64,000 nucleotides of DNA from Dendrophyllia cribrosa (taxonomy: Eukaryota > Cnidaria > Anthozoa > Scleractinia > Dendrophylliidae): contig JAJLRJ010000008.1 of the NCBI GenBank assembly GCA_024195265.1, positions 25,037,932 through 25,101,931 on the forward strand, in the 5' to 3' direction. The notes beneath the pieces were generated by a model, which was given only the letters and a program-made list of their open reading frames with translations, was not told the DNA's origin and ran no database searches. The position numbers and the translations under genes are program-made. Shown piece after piece: positions 1 through 15,782 of the stretch (the stretch's first letter is position 1; every line of letters starts with the position of its first letter).

Positions 1-215
1 AATAGCGTAGTTCCACCGCTTACTATATAAAACCACACACTACCCACAATTCCTTGATTCGCTCCGACGAAGGGCTAGCGCTCGAAACGTCAGCTATTTG
101 AATCTTTTTACGGTGGTCAATTTACCTTATCGACTCAGTCGATAAAACTAAATTCTCGTGTTTCATCCCCCCACCGACGCAGCACCACAGTTTCTCTAGA
201 AACTAACCCCATCCA
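1..215 (+). repeat. Penelope-like tail repeat with hammerhead-like core (copy 1)
   Basis: A dispersed repeat lying in a BCAS3 intron. A diverged second copy begins near 3226 in the same orientation; shared landmarks are the CGCTCCG-GAAGG block, the gap to a pyrimidine-rich stretch, and a shared GCAGCACCA/GTAGCACCA block. Positions 56-104 can fold like a hammerhead ribozyme: stem I GATTCGCT/AGC-GAATC, core CCGACGA at 64-70, helix II GGGC/GCTC at 72-83, GAAA at 84-87 and GTC at 89-91. Such motifs are known in Penelope-like retroelements. Assignment to that class is by resemblance only; no reverse transcriptase is present here. Confidence 0.5.
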
Positions 216-580
216 TACTTTAATTATGCATGGACCCACCATTGCTTCCGCTTCCGTTCTATCGTGGCCGAGACCATTTTAAAATAGCCTTTGTACCTGA
301 TGTATGTTCAATCTCCCACTCTGATAGCTTCACTTTACAATAATCAGACTTTGAAAATTCTTGTGGAAACTAACAAATCCCTTAATCACTTTGGTAGTTT
401 TATACTGAAGCAAACTCACCAGTGAGCGTTGAAACCTCAGTTTGCGTAAATAAAAAAATGCCGGTTTAGGTTAAGAAGGGTTGTCTAATATAACCCTGCT
501 CGAGAAAATATCCTTATCTTCTCATTGTTTCGAACTCTTTTTATTGGAGGTTATCTCATTGTGTTTGTTATATACCCTGA

Positions 581-4114
<3,534 letters not shown>

Positions 4115-5215
4115 GCACAACAGGACAAATGACGTCGTCTTACATGACGCTTCAAACTGCGATTTGTCGCACAACGCGGAAAAAAATTGGGTATGGCAAT
4201 AGCTGGCGCAATTAATTTAAATTAAAAAAAAAACACGCGAAATACAGTATTTTATCTTTTTCGTGAGATAATTTGGTTAAATTTTCCTAAATAGGATGAC
4301 AACTTCTGGTACTAGCTACATGTAAAATAGCTAAATTATTTGAGTATTCAAAGCGTACTAACTTTTTGTCATCGTAAAATGAATGTTTAAAACAAAACAA
4401 AATTTAATTTTTAAAGATCCCTTGAAAGAAACAATACTCATAATCGTTATTTATATTTCAAGTATTACATTTGCTTTACAAATTGCACTATTGCATATTT
4501 GCCTGATGCGTCGCTTTGGGAAATAAAAATAGAAACGAATTTTTTTATAGCACTTAACTTGAAATCATGCCATTGGTTATGTTTCTATATTTCTACTTTG
4601 ACCAGGTGCTTTCAACAGCACATGTGTATAATATGGGATGTTAAGGTAAATAACACAGAAAAATATCAAAATATTGAAAATGTAAAAAAATGTATAAAAT
4701 GCAAAAAAAAAGTTGTTGGATTCTGACTGCACTGTATAGAAGCTAAGCGAGATTTATTTATCAACTGTAAGATGATGTATAGTTGTGCCTGAGAAAAAGT
4801 CGTTTTAAAGTTAGGTTCTGGTTTTATGAAGCTACACAAGGTATTACAACAGGTGTGATATCATATAAATAATATGAATAATGTTAATAGAAAAAAGTCG
4901 TTGATTCTTGAATCTCGATTCTGTAAAGTTTCTAAAATGTATAAGTCAAAGAAGAATGATAAATCTAAATCTAACACTTGTAAAAAGTTTTAGTCCCTTT
5001 CTAGATGTATATACCAAGGGTTTTGTAATCTTTTCTCTGAATTCAATTTTTTGTGAAATTTCAATTAGTAATTTCCTTGAAATGGTTACAAATGGTTAAT
5101 TTATAAACCTGTTATACGCGAGTTTCTGTAGAAACAGAATCCAAAGAAAAAAAAGATTGTCTTTATATTTTTAATATCAATGGGTGAGGAAACAATAAAA
5201 CTTGAAAACGTCGTA
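4115..5215 (+). other. Probable BCAS3 3' untranslated region
   Basis: AT-rich sequence after the BCAS3 stop with no convincing coding potential. An AATAAA hexamer at 5194-5199 is a plausible polyadenylation signal. The actual transcript end is not determinable from sequence alone. Confidence 0.45.
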
Positions 5216-5538
5216 CTATGCTTGGCTATGCTGTGCAAAGTGTTATGGTTGTTGAAGCAAAGGATACCGTAAGTGGGGACTTATGGAGAGGGGGCCTTAT
5301 TAGAGAGGGGCTACTCCTAGCCTATACTTGTGCCGGTAATGTACGTTACTCGCGAGGACGTAAAACAGCAACAGACAAATAAAACCAAAATTAGTCTCTT
5401 CTGCTTGCATGCGTGCGTATCCTCGTACTCAGATTTAATGCGATGCACAAATGAGAGACGAAACCACGAAGAATAAAAAGAAAAACGGAAGGCAAACCTC
5501 GGCACGAGTAATTAAGCGTAACGCGATGTCTTTTAAAA

Positions 5539-6256
5539 GGTTACAGTGTACCTTCAGATCGAAAATTTTTTGAAATTTTTTTTTTGGCGTCAAAATAAAG
5601 TTTACAGAATGAACTTTCATCCAAAAAAAAATTATCGAGAAATAGTGAAAATTGACGGAGAAATGACGGTATAACTTTTGTGGGCGGAGTTTGTTTATAA
5701 AGCGATATGTTTTTCTAAGCGCTGTTTTCTCAAAGTTCATTTTTCGCTTGTAGGGGACACTTTAAAGAGCTACAACTCAAAGGGAATTTGTTCGATTTTC
5801 CTCAAATTTGGACACAAGCTAGGCTAACATATAATCAACAAAATCGTGTCGGCGAATTTCTTATTTCCGAAAACTTTTTCGTCAAGAGCCATTTCCGTGC
5901 GATCACTCCAACTTTTTTTCTCCCCTTTTCGAAAATATTCTGTAACTTTTCACTGCCATTGAATATGGGAAATCGCCGACACGTTTTTTAGCGCTTCGTG
6001 TCCGGAAATCCGAGAACAAATCAAATTAGCAAAATACAATAATCGCTTTGAGTTATAGCGTTTTAAAGCTGATTCGGACGTTCGACTTTAGACGTCGTAA
6101 AAAATTCGACAATTCATTTTATTACTAAATGGTCTCCATATTTAGATAGCCAGCTCTATAAGCTTTAATTTGATATCTGGGTTTAGGTATATTAAGTGTA
6201 ATCTTAAGACGCTAGAGCTGTTATACTGGAGACACCCCCGAAGGTACACTGTAGCC
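5539..6256. repeat. Fold-back element with imperfect terminal inverted repeats
   Basis: Ends GGTTACAGTGTACCTTC (5539-5555) and GAAGGTACACTGTAGCC (6240-6256) are inverted copies with one mismatch. Internal blocks ACAACTCAAAGGGAATTTG and the inverse CGCTTTGAGTTATAGCG show a partly palindromic interior. Non-autonomous, no transposase. Confidence 0.6.
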
Positions 6257-6775
6257 TTAAGCTTCCTGCACGTGGATAAACGTCCGTAAACCATACTTTG
6301 ATTGATCAATGAAGTGTTTTACATTCATGATTGCCGTAATTACCATTATTTTTTAGTACGGTAATATTTCTCCAAAAGCTCGCGAGGACTGTATGTGAAT
6401 TCCTGCCTGGATTGGTACTGTAATAAAGTATGTCGTTTATTGTTTCGGTTGTGATAGAAGAAAAGAAAGGGGAATAGGGGGAGGCTTAAAAGACAAGTAA
6501 CAAAGAAGCAAAGGACCGCAAACGAAAATGCTGCTGGTGTACGTAGGATCTGTGGAAGATCTAGTAACTGCTAAAAATAGATATAAAATCACAGTACAAA
6601 GCAAGGCTGATACTACGTAGAACATTAAACGCGACAACGACACGATAGAGCCCAAACTGAAAGCCAAAATGCAACCGTGGACAGCTGTTTCGACCTGGTT
6701 GGGTCTCGTAAAAGAGGCGCAAAGAGAGGAGGGGCTTAATAATTGGCTTGCTCTAAAAAGAGAGGGCTTATTTAA

Positions 6776-6807
<32 letters not shown>
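6776..6807 (+). repeat. G homopolymer, 32 bp
   Basis: Uninterrupted G run. One of several 14-45 bp G or C runs in the window; length is likely polymorphic or assembly-dependent. Confidence 0.95.
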
Positions 6808-6808
<1 letters not shown>

Positions 6809-7308
6809 GTCTTAATAGAGGATTTCCAGTAGTTGAACATTACTTTTCCAGGTTTCCAACGATGCAATGCGATGCGATGCGAACAAGCTGACGCTACGAA
6901 AGCCCCATACCCTTGGCAAAAAATTTATATGCAGTAACGGAGATGGTAGTCGATAATTTTGAAAGAACCCCCCATATATAAAAGTACCAGAATCTCTTTT
7001 AGTGGACGTGACTTCACTTTATTTCTTTTTACAAACGAGGTCGACATCGCGATTCAGCTCAGTAGTTCAATATTGCTGAATTCAACATTCGTTTCACTAC
7101 GCCGCTGAATGATATTGAGTGACTGCTACCTTCGGCCCTGTCTTGTAAATTGTATGAGAATTAACTAATAAAGACTTTTGTTGTTGTGGTCATAGTTAAT
7201 AGAATAAACATGTTGTGGTGGTGGTGGATTCGTTCAACATTTTTTTTTTCAGGTGTGAACAACAGTGTTGAATTTGTTTGTTTGGCTCGTTCAACAAAGT
7301 TAAATTAA

Positions 7309-7785
7309 CCCGGCGTAGTCAATCGAACGTTCGGTAATCGAACCCAATCGAACCCAATCGCTCGATTGTTGTCAAGCGGTGTTATTCCGAGCGATATAAG
7401 CCCATATAAAGTACTGAGCTGTTCATGTTATATTGTGAATTAATCAATTTCGAATCACCGTAACAATAAAGATTTTAGTTAATTGAAATGTGTTAATATC
7501 TCTCACAATTGCTCCTCTAGTAAAAAATCAGTTAAAGAGTAAAATCCTTCCAATTCTACTGAGACTGAATGCTTATCAATTTTTGACTACCGTTTTGTTT
7601 TTCCACCGAACAAAATCGAACCAATCGCGTCGATTGAGTTCGATTGGGTTCGGTAATCGAATTTAATCGAACTCACCGAAAAGTTCCAGTTCGATTATGT
7701 TCGATTGGTTCGTCAATCGAACTCCAATCGAAAGATTGGGTTCGATTGGTTTTTGGTTCGGATTCGTTCGATTGACTACGCCGGG
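7309..7785. mobile_element. MITE with 6-bp AATTAA target duplication
   Basis: 477 bp element with terminal inverted repeats CCCGGCGTAGTCAATCGAAC / GTTCGATTGACTACGCCGGG, flanked by direct AATTAA at 7303-7308 and 7786-7791. Both ends are filled with reiterated AATCGAAC-type motifs pointing inward, which could be transposase-binding subterminal repeats. No ORF; non-autonomous. Superfamily unassigned. Confidence 0.85.
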
Positions 7786-8229
7786 AATTAACCCATGTTG
7801 AATGATTTTGAATTCGTAAGCCAAAACCAAAGTTTAAAACAAATTCCAAATAAGATTGTTAACATTGTATAGGAGTCCATCCACAGGCGACTTGAACGTC
7901 ATAACCCGCACGTTACACTACGTACGTATTAAGGCTTGACTGTAGGAGCGAAAAGGCAACCCTCTGCCCATCCCCGCTCCCTCTTCCCCCGGCCGGGGGC
8001 TAGAAATAAGACACGAAAACCTTCCCTTGCTGCAATTTGAAAATGCCCAGCCCTTTACTTTACTTTAATAACGGTACATCCCAAATATATAGGAGCTTTT
8101 CATCACCAGGGATCCGGTATATCAAATAAATATGGTATTTAGAAGGTCATGCAACTTAACGCATAAATCACGCATAATTAATCTTGCGTCGGATTTCAGT
8201 TCCACTCACGCCAGCAAGCCAAGTCCAAG

Positions 8230-9152
8230 ATGGCACCCACAATGGTCCCAGGTAAGTTGAATAAATGCAATAATTTCTGTCTCGGATAAATATATTTTGT
8301 GTCTTTCAAAACATTGTATTATTTAATAGCCGTAAAGGTAATTGAGCTATCGTTCACTCGGGCCTTGAAATACGGGTAATCAGCAAAGATGTTTCACCAA
8401 TTTGGATGAATTCTTTTGTCATCAATTCAGTAATCCCGGAGTTACTCTAAGCACGGAAGAAAACGGCCGTTAAAAAGAAAATCTAAGCTCTGATGATAAA
8501 CATCGATCTCTCTCTCTCGGTTCAGCTTCCCACACTTTGTTTCTTTGACCCGGTATTATGAAGAGTTTTTGCACCAAATTTGACCACCCGGGATTTCTAT
8601 TCTATTCTACGAGCTGTTTTATTGTTATAGCTTATGATAGCTTTAAAATGTTGCTTTAACAGGGCGAGAGCAAGGAAGGAAGTGGAAATCATTTAGTTTT
8701 AAGAAACAAAGCGCTGAAAGAAGCAGCCGTGTAACTCGAAATCAATTGAAAGAGGGTCGTTTGAGTCACACTACTCCGCGTTACAAGCCATACAACTTAA
8801 GGTCAAGCAAATCTAGACAAGGTCAAAGTAAGTCGAGTATTTTTAAAAATATTCAAACCGCCGGTTATTTACAGCTACACTAATATCACGCATGACACAG
8901 CAGTGTTTAAACACCCGATAATTAGGGCGCTTTTTTCGACATATTCCGGTCATTCCAAAAACAGAATACCTCTAATTATTGCACCTATTCCTCTCTTAAA
9001 ATATGGAAAGAAGTCACTACTTTGACTACGTGTACCAAGAACAATTTTGGCTTGTGAGAATGTACACAACATAGTTTTGTTTGCGTATTCTGATTTTAGA
9101 ATGATCAGAATGTGTCCCAAAAAAACGCACCCTTAGCAAGAAGCAGCACTGA
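8230..9152 (+). CDS. Possible small spliced gene, Lys/Arg-rich protein
   Basis: Not recognised. Exon 8200-8251 follows a good acceptor (GGATTTCAG) and contains ATG at 8230; it ends CCA-G before GTAAGTTG. Exon 8663-8827 follows TTTAACAG, continues phase 1 with 55 open codons and ends before GTAAGTCG. A third exon starts at 9100 (stop at 9102-9104) or at 9109 (stop 9150-9152), giving about 63 to 79 residues. The product is strongly basic, with segments such as GRKWKSFSFKKQ and RYKPYNLRSSKSR, suggesting nucleic-acid binding or nuclear location by inference only. The reading frame is also open upstream of ATG to 8200, so an earlier exon is possible. Chance is not excluded. Confidence 0.35.
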
Positions 9153-9174
9153 ACATGGAATAATCCCAGGATGT

Positions 9175-9182
9175 GGGGGGGT

Positions 9183-9217
<35 letters not shown>

Positions 9218-9643
9218 CGTACTCCCTTATACAAGCTATATAGGTATGTGCGGCCCTAAAGGGTATGGTTTTAAGCCGTTTTGGTCTGAAATAGGGTATA
9301 GATTTTGACCATTTTGGTCTGAAAAAGGGAATGGTTTGCGCACTCTGGTCTGGAATTAGGTATAGTTTTTAGAAGAAGCTACATTTTTCATCCCTTGAGA
9401 AATGCGGTTTGATTAACATCGGGAATTAGACGCCCTTCTAAAATGTTTACGCAAACGGAAGCACTTTCTGGTCTGAAATAGGGTATCGAATTTTGGGTCA
9501 GGTCTGAAATAGGGTAGGGAAAATCGCATATTTTGGTCTGAAATCAGGTCTGAAATAGGGTAAGGGTTTGAAGAAGCGTGCCGCACACCGCCACCTAGAT
9601 TTTCGGGGAGTACCCCCTCCGGGGGGGGGGGGGGGGGGGGGGG
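9175..9643. repeat. Element bounded by G runs with GGTCTGAAATAGGGTA reiteration
   Basis: Starts with a G tract (9183-9217, 35 G) running into GTACTCCCTTAT. It continues with repeated TTTTGGTCTGAAATAGGGTA-type units at about 9280, 9318, 9345, 9470, 9505, 9534 and 9550, and ends GGGGAGTACCCC followed by 23 G (9621-9643). A relative of the left end lies at 21449 onward. No coding function. Confidence 0.6.
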
Positions 9644-10426
9644 TGATAATACCGCGGATCGAGCGAACGTATGACTAATTGTTAACCTGGTCTCTTCACA
9701 AAGGTCTGGGTAACAACTTGCCATTAATCTGTATAATGGATGAAAATCTCCTAACATGGAACAACATGAAGTAAATATTTACTTAAAACTTTCAAGGCGA
9801 TATACTTTTCCAGATCGATCATACGGGGTGTAGCGAATGCCCTCGGCAAAATAAACGTCTGTAAATCTCTCAATTATCAATTAACGTTTATTCGACTGAA
9901 TCATTACCTGAAATGAAACATTTTAAGTAACAATGCATGTAAGAACTAGGCAATCCTCTATTGTTCTGCGGCATTTTGCTTTCCCCACATACGATTGTTT
10001 AGATTTTCTCACTGAGAATGCATCAATCTATGGACAACACGTTTTTGAAATAAAATGTACTGAAACTATATTTTAAAGCGATATTTCTTTTGTGTTACAA
10101 GATTTTATCCAATCATGAGACTCCAAAACAATGGCCAAGAAAGGCTTCTAATTTTCCATGTTTCCCACATAGAAATTTTGCTGCATTAAAACTCAGAATA
10201 GTTTTCACTAAAAGGGAATCAAAAAGTAAACTAGAGAGAAATAAATGCGCTACCTGATGAAGTGATAGTAGATTTTCATGTTTTAGCCAATGAGGTGGAC
10301 CGTTTCAACAATATCACAATTAACACCTTTCTGCATTCCTTGCCGTTGGGTTGTTTGCCTAGTTCTTACCAGGACCATTACTTAAAGTGCCTTTGTTATC
10401 TGGTATCGATTTTTCACTTAGTTTAA

Positions 10427-11221
10427 GGTGGCTGAACACAGTTTGCGCGCGCTCTTCAATTTCAGCTGCTTACGTGAGTCAGCGCGCGCAGAGTTTCGAG
10501 AAAAACAAACGTGGCGCCTGTTCAGCGATCATTTTAATTTGCTCAGCGTGGATTGCCAAAGTGTTGTTTTTCGTCTTAAAACCAAACAATTTTTTGTTCG
10601 TAAAAATGTTAGTTGAATCAATAGATAATATATAGAACCATTGAAGAAATACACTGCCTTTTTGGTCGTTTTTGTCTTTGGATCGAGAACCCAGTCAAAT
10701 GCAACGCATGCGCAGTTGACCAAAAAATTGTGACTGGATGTTTTAGCGACTTTCCTCGGAAACGTGCTGATTTCTACGAAACTACTCATTAGAATTTCAC
10801 GAAATTTGGCACAATAATAGTTCCGAATATGCCGAACTCACCTGCCATCAAAAATTTGAAATCTAACAGAGGAGATTTTTAAAAAAAGTAAACATATTAA
10901 ACCACAAATTACGGAAGATCCCTCTGTCAAAATTACATGAAACCAGTGTTAACATGCGAATATTTTTACGAGTTTACTGGAGACAAATGATGGACAAAAT
11001 CTAATGACTAGATTTTCTGAAAATAAAAGAAACCAAATATTGCAGGCTGATTTTCAATCCACCGTGTTGCCATGGCAACACCCTAAAAGCTCCAAAAAAA
11101 TATCAAAACGTATAGCTTGTTGCTTAAGCGTATGCCTCGCCAATTTTGGGCGCCCAGACGTTAGTGGTTTTAAAATGACAATGAATAACGCATAGGTACA
11201 GTGAAACTGTGTTCAGCCACC
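10427..11221. mobile_element. TTAA-flanked MITE (795 bp)
   Basis: Terminal inverted repeats GGTGGCTGAACACAGTTT / AAACTGTGTTCAGCCACC bounded by TTAA at 10423-10426 and 11222-11225, the target preference of piggyBac-type transposases. No transposase is encoded. The end sequence TTAAGGTGGCT is shared with the larger fold-back element at 53549-55277. Confidence 0.85.
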
Positions 11222-11284
11222 TTAATTACGACCCGCCGTTGAATTCGCGGCCGCCATTTTGGTCATTGATCCATTCCTAGTCTA

Positions 11285-11655
11285 GTTACGGTGGTGACTA
11301 GAATGGATACTCCAAAATCAGGTTGGACCACCTCGGACGCCTTATTGAGACTTACATAACGGAGTAACTGGTTAGCTTTCAGTTGAGGTTAAGGGTAGCA
11401 GTTTACATAGTTAAATTTAGGCCTAAACAACCCGAAAAGCTAGGTGGTACAGTGGTACGGTAGGCTATGTAAGCCTAAGCCTAGCTGAGGTCACAGGTTC
11501 AATCCTGAGTGGTGATTTTAGATTTTCTTTTTTACACTTAAAAATTTGTTGAAAATAAATTCAAGTGTCGATATTACGTTATATAATTCTCAGTAAGTGT
11601 CCGAGGTGATCCAACCTGATTTTGGAGTATCCATTCTAGTCACGACCCGTAACGG
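11285..11655 (+). mobile_element. Fold-back element carrying a tRNA-like Pol III promoter (copy 1)
   Basis: Inverted ends of about 44 bp (11294-11338 and 11599-11643) read GTGACTAGAATGGATACTCC then GGACCACCTCGGAC. The centre has an A-box-like TGGTACAGTGGTA (about 11449-11461) and a B-box-like GGTTCAATCCT (about 11496-11506), spaced as in tRNA-derived SINEs. A second, inverted copy sits at 27614-27903. Whether it is a SINE, a MITE or a composite is unresolved. Confidence 0.65.
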
Positions 11656-12219
11656 AGGGAGAGCGGGAGGGGATTGAATAACTGGGGAGGGGCGGAGCGA
11701 AAATGTTAGAATAGAGATTGAAAAACATTTTTGGTCCTTCGGGCAGTATTTTTTTACAAGGGGGGAGGGGAGGAGAGGGGAGCGGGACCCTCCTAGGTAA
11801 GCCACCGTCCGGGTAGCCCTTGTCAAGTTTTAAGCCATAATGACGACACAGCTATCAGTCGTGCGTGGCTCGAGAAACACAGGCCAACAAGCTAAATGTG
11901 GAGAGACTGGTGGTATGTAAAACATGATTGGTGCTAGGCCTGTCACCTTTTATAACAACAAACGTGGTCTCCCAACAGTACTCGCCATTGACACTACACC
12001 ACAAGCCCGAACTATATATCGATCAAAAGTAAAACTATAATAACTAAATAACTCATTTCTACTAAATTAAAAACTGAAATGTTATCTTAACCGCGGATGG
12101 AAACGGATTTTCGAAGTAACTCGATGTATTGGGAATTTTCGACTGCGTTAAATTCAATCGTCGAGGAATTGGGCGCGCAACGCATTTTGGGTGATACTGG
12201 GCCTTTTAAACGAAGTTTA

Positions 12220-12221
<2 letters not shown>

Positions 12222-12253
<32 letters not shown>
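12222..12253 (+). repeat. G homopolymer, 32 bp
   Basis: Uninterrupted G run with no recognised transposon end beside it. Confidence 0.95.
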
Positions 12254-12254
<1 letters not shown>

Positions 12255-12468
12255 CAACAAAACCACAGTCTAAGCCAATTTCAATCTGGCCAACTCCAAT
12301 ATTTAAACGTTATACTGTAAAGAGTATCCAGAATACATATAGAACAGACTAGATAAACATTTATCTACTCAAAATTACCCACTTATAAAAAGATGTGGAG
12401 TTCCTTTATTGTCTTAAACCACGGTCTAAGTTAGACTTCGTTTCAATAACCAGCCCTTTCTTTCTTGA

Positions 12469-12851
12469 AGGGACACTGTACCGCCGAAATAGCAAAATTT
12501 CGCTTAGCTTGTTTCACGTTTTTGTCGCCAAATGCCACCAAATATACAACTTAGTTGGATAAAAAGATTCTACAGAGAAAAACAAAAGCAGTAGTTTGGA
12601 GATAAAGTGCAGGATTACAAGGATGGAAGTGGATTACAGTTCATCAAATTTGATTTCTTGACAGGCGGTCAAGAAATCAAACTTGCCATTCTTGTGAAAT
12701 TTTGACTTTTCTAGCCGTTATTTTGTGTTTAGTTCATATTTCTTTGCTTCTATCACTTTTGGCGATGGTTTCCTCTAATTTAAAGATAATGAAGCAAGCT
12801 CTCCTGGCCATAATCATGAAAACACGATATTTCAGCCGGGACAGTGTCCCT
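12469..12851. mobile_element. MITE with AGGGACACTGT ends
   Basis: Inverted termini AGGGACACTGTACC (12469-12482) and GGGACAGTGTCCCT (12838-12851), each beside a pyrimidine/AT-rich flank. Internally there is a small inverted block ATCAAATTTGATTTCTTGAC / GTCAAGAAATCAAACTTG around 12645-12685. No transposase; the open frame over 12702-12947 crosses the element end and is not considered coding. Confidence 0.65.
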
Positions 12852-12944
12852 CTAATGTCTTTCTTCACCACACCACACTACCATTCGCTGTTGTTGTTTA
12901 TTTCCTTTGTTGTTTGTTCTTTAACATGTTTCCACCTTTTTAAC

Positions 12945-13235
12945 TAGTGAATACACGAAGTGTGAAACGCGTTTTATTATACAAGAAAAATATGCAAACA
13001 TTGTAAGCATAGGTCTTTACACAGATCCTATGTGAAAATATGGTTGATTCGGCACATTTTAATAGTAAGAATAATCCTTGCAGTCAGTTTCGTATTCATA
13101 TTCACACAGCTCTGGGGGGAGGGGAGGGTGGGGGTTGGACGCATGGGGTGGGGGATCGGTGGAGCAAAACGCCTAGGTGAGGGGAGGGTCCAAATGATGT
13201 TTTGTATTCACGAGTTGGCTCGTAGAAGCTTTTGA
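12945..13235 (+). repeat. Dispersed repeat with G-rich centre, copy 1 of 2
   Basis: Shares GTGAATACACGAAG, a GGGGAGGGTG purine-rich centre, GTAGAGCAAAACG-like and GTATTCACGAGTTGGCTC with 51510-51705 in the same orientation. The end GTATTCACGAG is a rough inverse of the start CTCGTGAATAC seen in copy 2, so this is probably a MITE. Confidence 0.55.
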
Positions 13236-13239
13236 TCCA

Positions 13240-15754
13240 AAAACAAAAAAGGAATTGGTACGTCATTAATTTTGCACGTATTACGTGCCTATATTTGAAC
13301 TACCGTTCCACTTGGTTTGTTGTACTGTCGGATTATTGTTTTCCGACCTCACGCTAGCAACAGCTTAGAAGGGCATGCATGAGGTGAAGACGGTATAATT
13401 ACCATAACACGATACTGACAATATTACGAAATTAGAAACCTATATTAATCGCATCGGTGAAGCAACATCTCGATATCGCAAGCTCTATCCAACTTTTCTG
13501 GCGTTGTTTCAATAACGTGTGTAACTTGTAACTGGCGAGGTGTGTCAATACCTTCACTTCCATAGAATAGTTGCTCGTGTTCTTAATCAAACTCTACCAA
13601 AGACTACTTAAAGGTGAGTCAAACTAGGTAAACATTATCTTACACATCAGTGTTTTTTTTAAAAGGCTTTAATACATGGTGCAATTTTACATTACATCAG
13701 TTTGCGTACAACTTCGTCGCAGGGAAGTTTCACGAGGAGTGTTAACAATGTCATTGTTTCATTATTTTTGATGTGGCATTTTGCCTTAGTAGAAGGAAGT
13801 GAGACTACCAGCTATAAAGGCAAAAGATGAGATGGTTTTTTGCTATTTTACATATTACAATTCTTAGTAAAACTATGAACTTTGCAGTGGTTCCAGTTCC
13901 AGTGGTTCCAGTGGTTCCAGTTTGCGAAGCCTAAAAATGTCTGAGATTATAGCAAAATGATCACTTGTTCCAGCCTCCCAGGTCTCTGTAACTGATGAAA
14001 GTTTTTACAAAGCAGATCGATCGATTAAATATAGCTCTTTAATTTAACGACGGGATAGCTGTGCTCATTTGATCAGCTTCTATTCAACAAAGAATATCTT
14101 GCTGCGAAGTGCAATTGTGCATGTTTAGCGTCGTTTGATTCTATTTCTTGGTTTTCCTATTTAGTATTTTAGACGTTTCATTGCTAACACTGTTCACATC
14201 ACAAGACCCAACGAACGGTAAAAAAAGTTTACATTCTATATTTACCATCGCGTGATTATAGGGAAATAAACCGTTGTGTAAATTTGCCCTTCAATAGTGA
14301 GATCAGATGGCAAGCCACAACTTCTATTGTAAACAACCACATTTTTTCGATCTACGTCATTTTCAAGGAGGTTTTAATTTATTTTTTTCGTAGTTGTTCA
14401 AATATCACTATCGTCTTTTTAAGCTCAATATAAAGAGGATAATCAGCGATTGTTAATTGAGTTATCATCGTGTCATTACGTGTTCTCAGTTAACCTTTTT
14501 ATTGCCTAAAGGTAAATACATTTTGATCTGATAATTTGTACGACTTCGCTTACCATGATTCTCCATTCCTGGAGTATTTAAGGGACTGTATTGTCCTTTA
14601 CTTGTGCAATTTTTTCCATTGCTCGACAAAAGACGTCAAAGATACTAAAATAACCACAACCTACTAATTATTCACTCACAATTCTGCATTAAGTATTGTA
14701 AATACGGTACGGATGGCTTAACTACGAGAAAAATTACAGTAGCCGGATTACAGTGCTGGAGCGAATTTATTGTTTGCCCGTATAGGATAAATTATTAACC
14801 CACATAATATATAGTCGGCAAAAAAAATTGATTCTTGACAATTTATTTTTTCTTGAAAGGGTTCCCTGTCTGATTAACTCGTGTTCATCGACATTTGTTG
14901 ACTGAAATCCTAAGGAAGCACCATTAGAAAGAAAGCACTGGTTTTGAAGAGAATGACAACAACCGCAGTGATATTGATCCTTTTGATTCAAAACTTGACA
15001 AGATAACCAACGTCTCTATATATTGCCACTCAAATTGTTGTAGAATTGTACAAAGTATAAATCGTACTAGGTATTAAAGGATTAGTTTTATCGCATGATT
15101 AGTTCCGGAAGGAAACCTTCGAAAACCGCAAAGTTAGGCTTGTGTGGCTATAAAGAGACGGGGGCTTTGAAGGCAGATCAGAAACGACGGGTCGTTTTAC
15201 AAAAAGATAAAAACAATCCACGGGATTGATTAAACAGTGACATGTTCCCACGGCCGTTAAAGAATGTTTTACTGTGGATTTCAAATTGTTATATACACAC
15301 ATGAAAAGAATCTAATTAACTTATGTGAACTATTTGGATTCTGCAGTCTGGTTTGGGGATAGTACAAGTCCAACACACGGTGTATACTAAGACCTACTAA
15401 CCACAGTAACCAGAAATAACTGATATCCCGCGGAAAAAATATCGAATTTTATTTTGTAAAATATTGGAAAATAAACAGCTTCGTGGAAGCGTTCAGCTCA
15501 AAAGGCTTTCATATGAATGTTGAAACAAAAGGATTTAAAAAACAGGCTTAAAGTTAAAACCATGCATGCACACTGACAGATCTCGTGAACTGAGTTCATG
15601 GGAGTCATGAAGTGAAGTGGTAAACAGGCAGACTTTATCGTCTAAAACTGACATGTTCCTATGATCGTACGGATTTTTTTATCGCGATGTTTTGATTTTT
15701 TATTGTTATACAAAATAATTTAATAAGCTATTCCAATCATTTGATTTCTGCAGA
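13240..15754. other. RENBP upstream region, no gene recognised
   Basis: AT-rich sequence without splice-consistent coding segments. The only structured item seen is a short direct reiteration of CCAGTGGTT at about 13889-13921. A promoter or 5' non-coding exon of RENBP may lie here but cannot be pinned. Confidence 0.4.
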
Positions 15755-15782
15755 GCTCGGAAGTTGTACAGGTGCAACAAAA
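15755..15782 (+). promoter_or_regulatory. 5' untranslated part of RENBP coding exon 1
   Basis: TTTGATTTCTGCAG at 15741-15754 is a good acceptor just ahead of the start codon, implying that the 28 nt before ATG belong to a spliced leader exon and that a further upstream non-coding exon exists. The start context is ACAAAAATGG. Confidence 0.45.
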
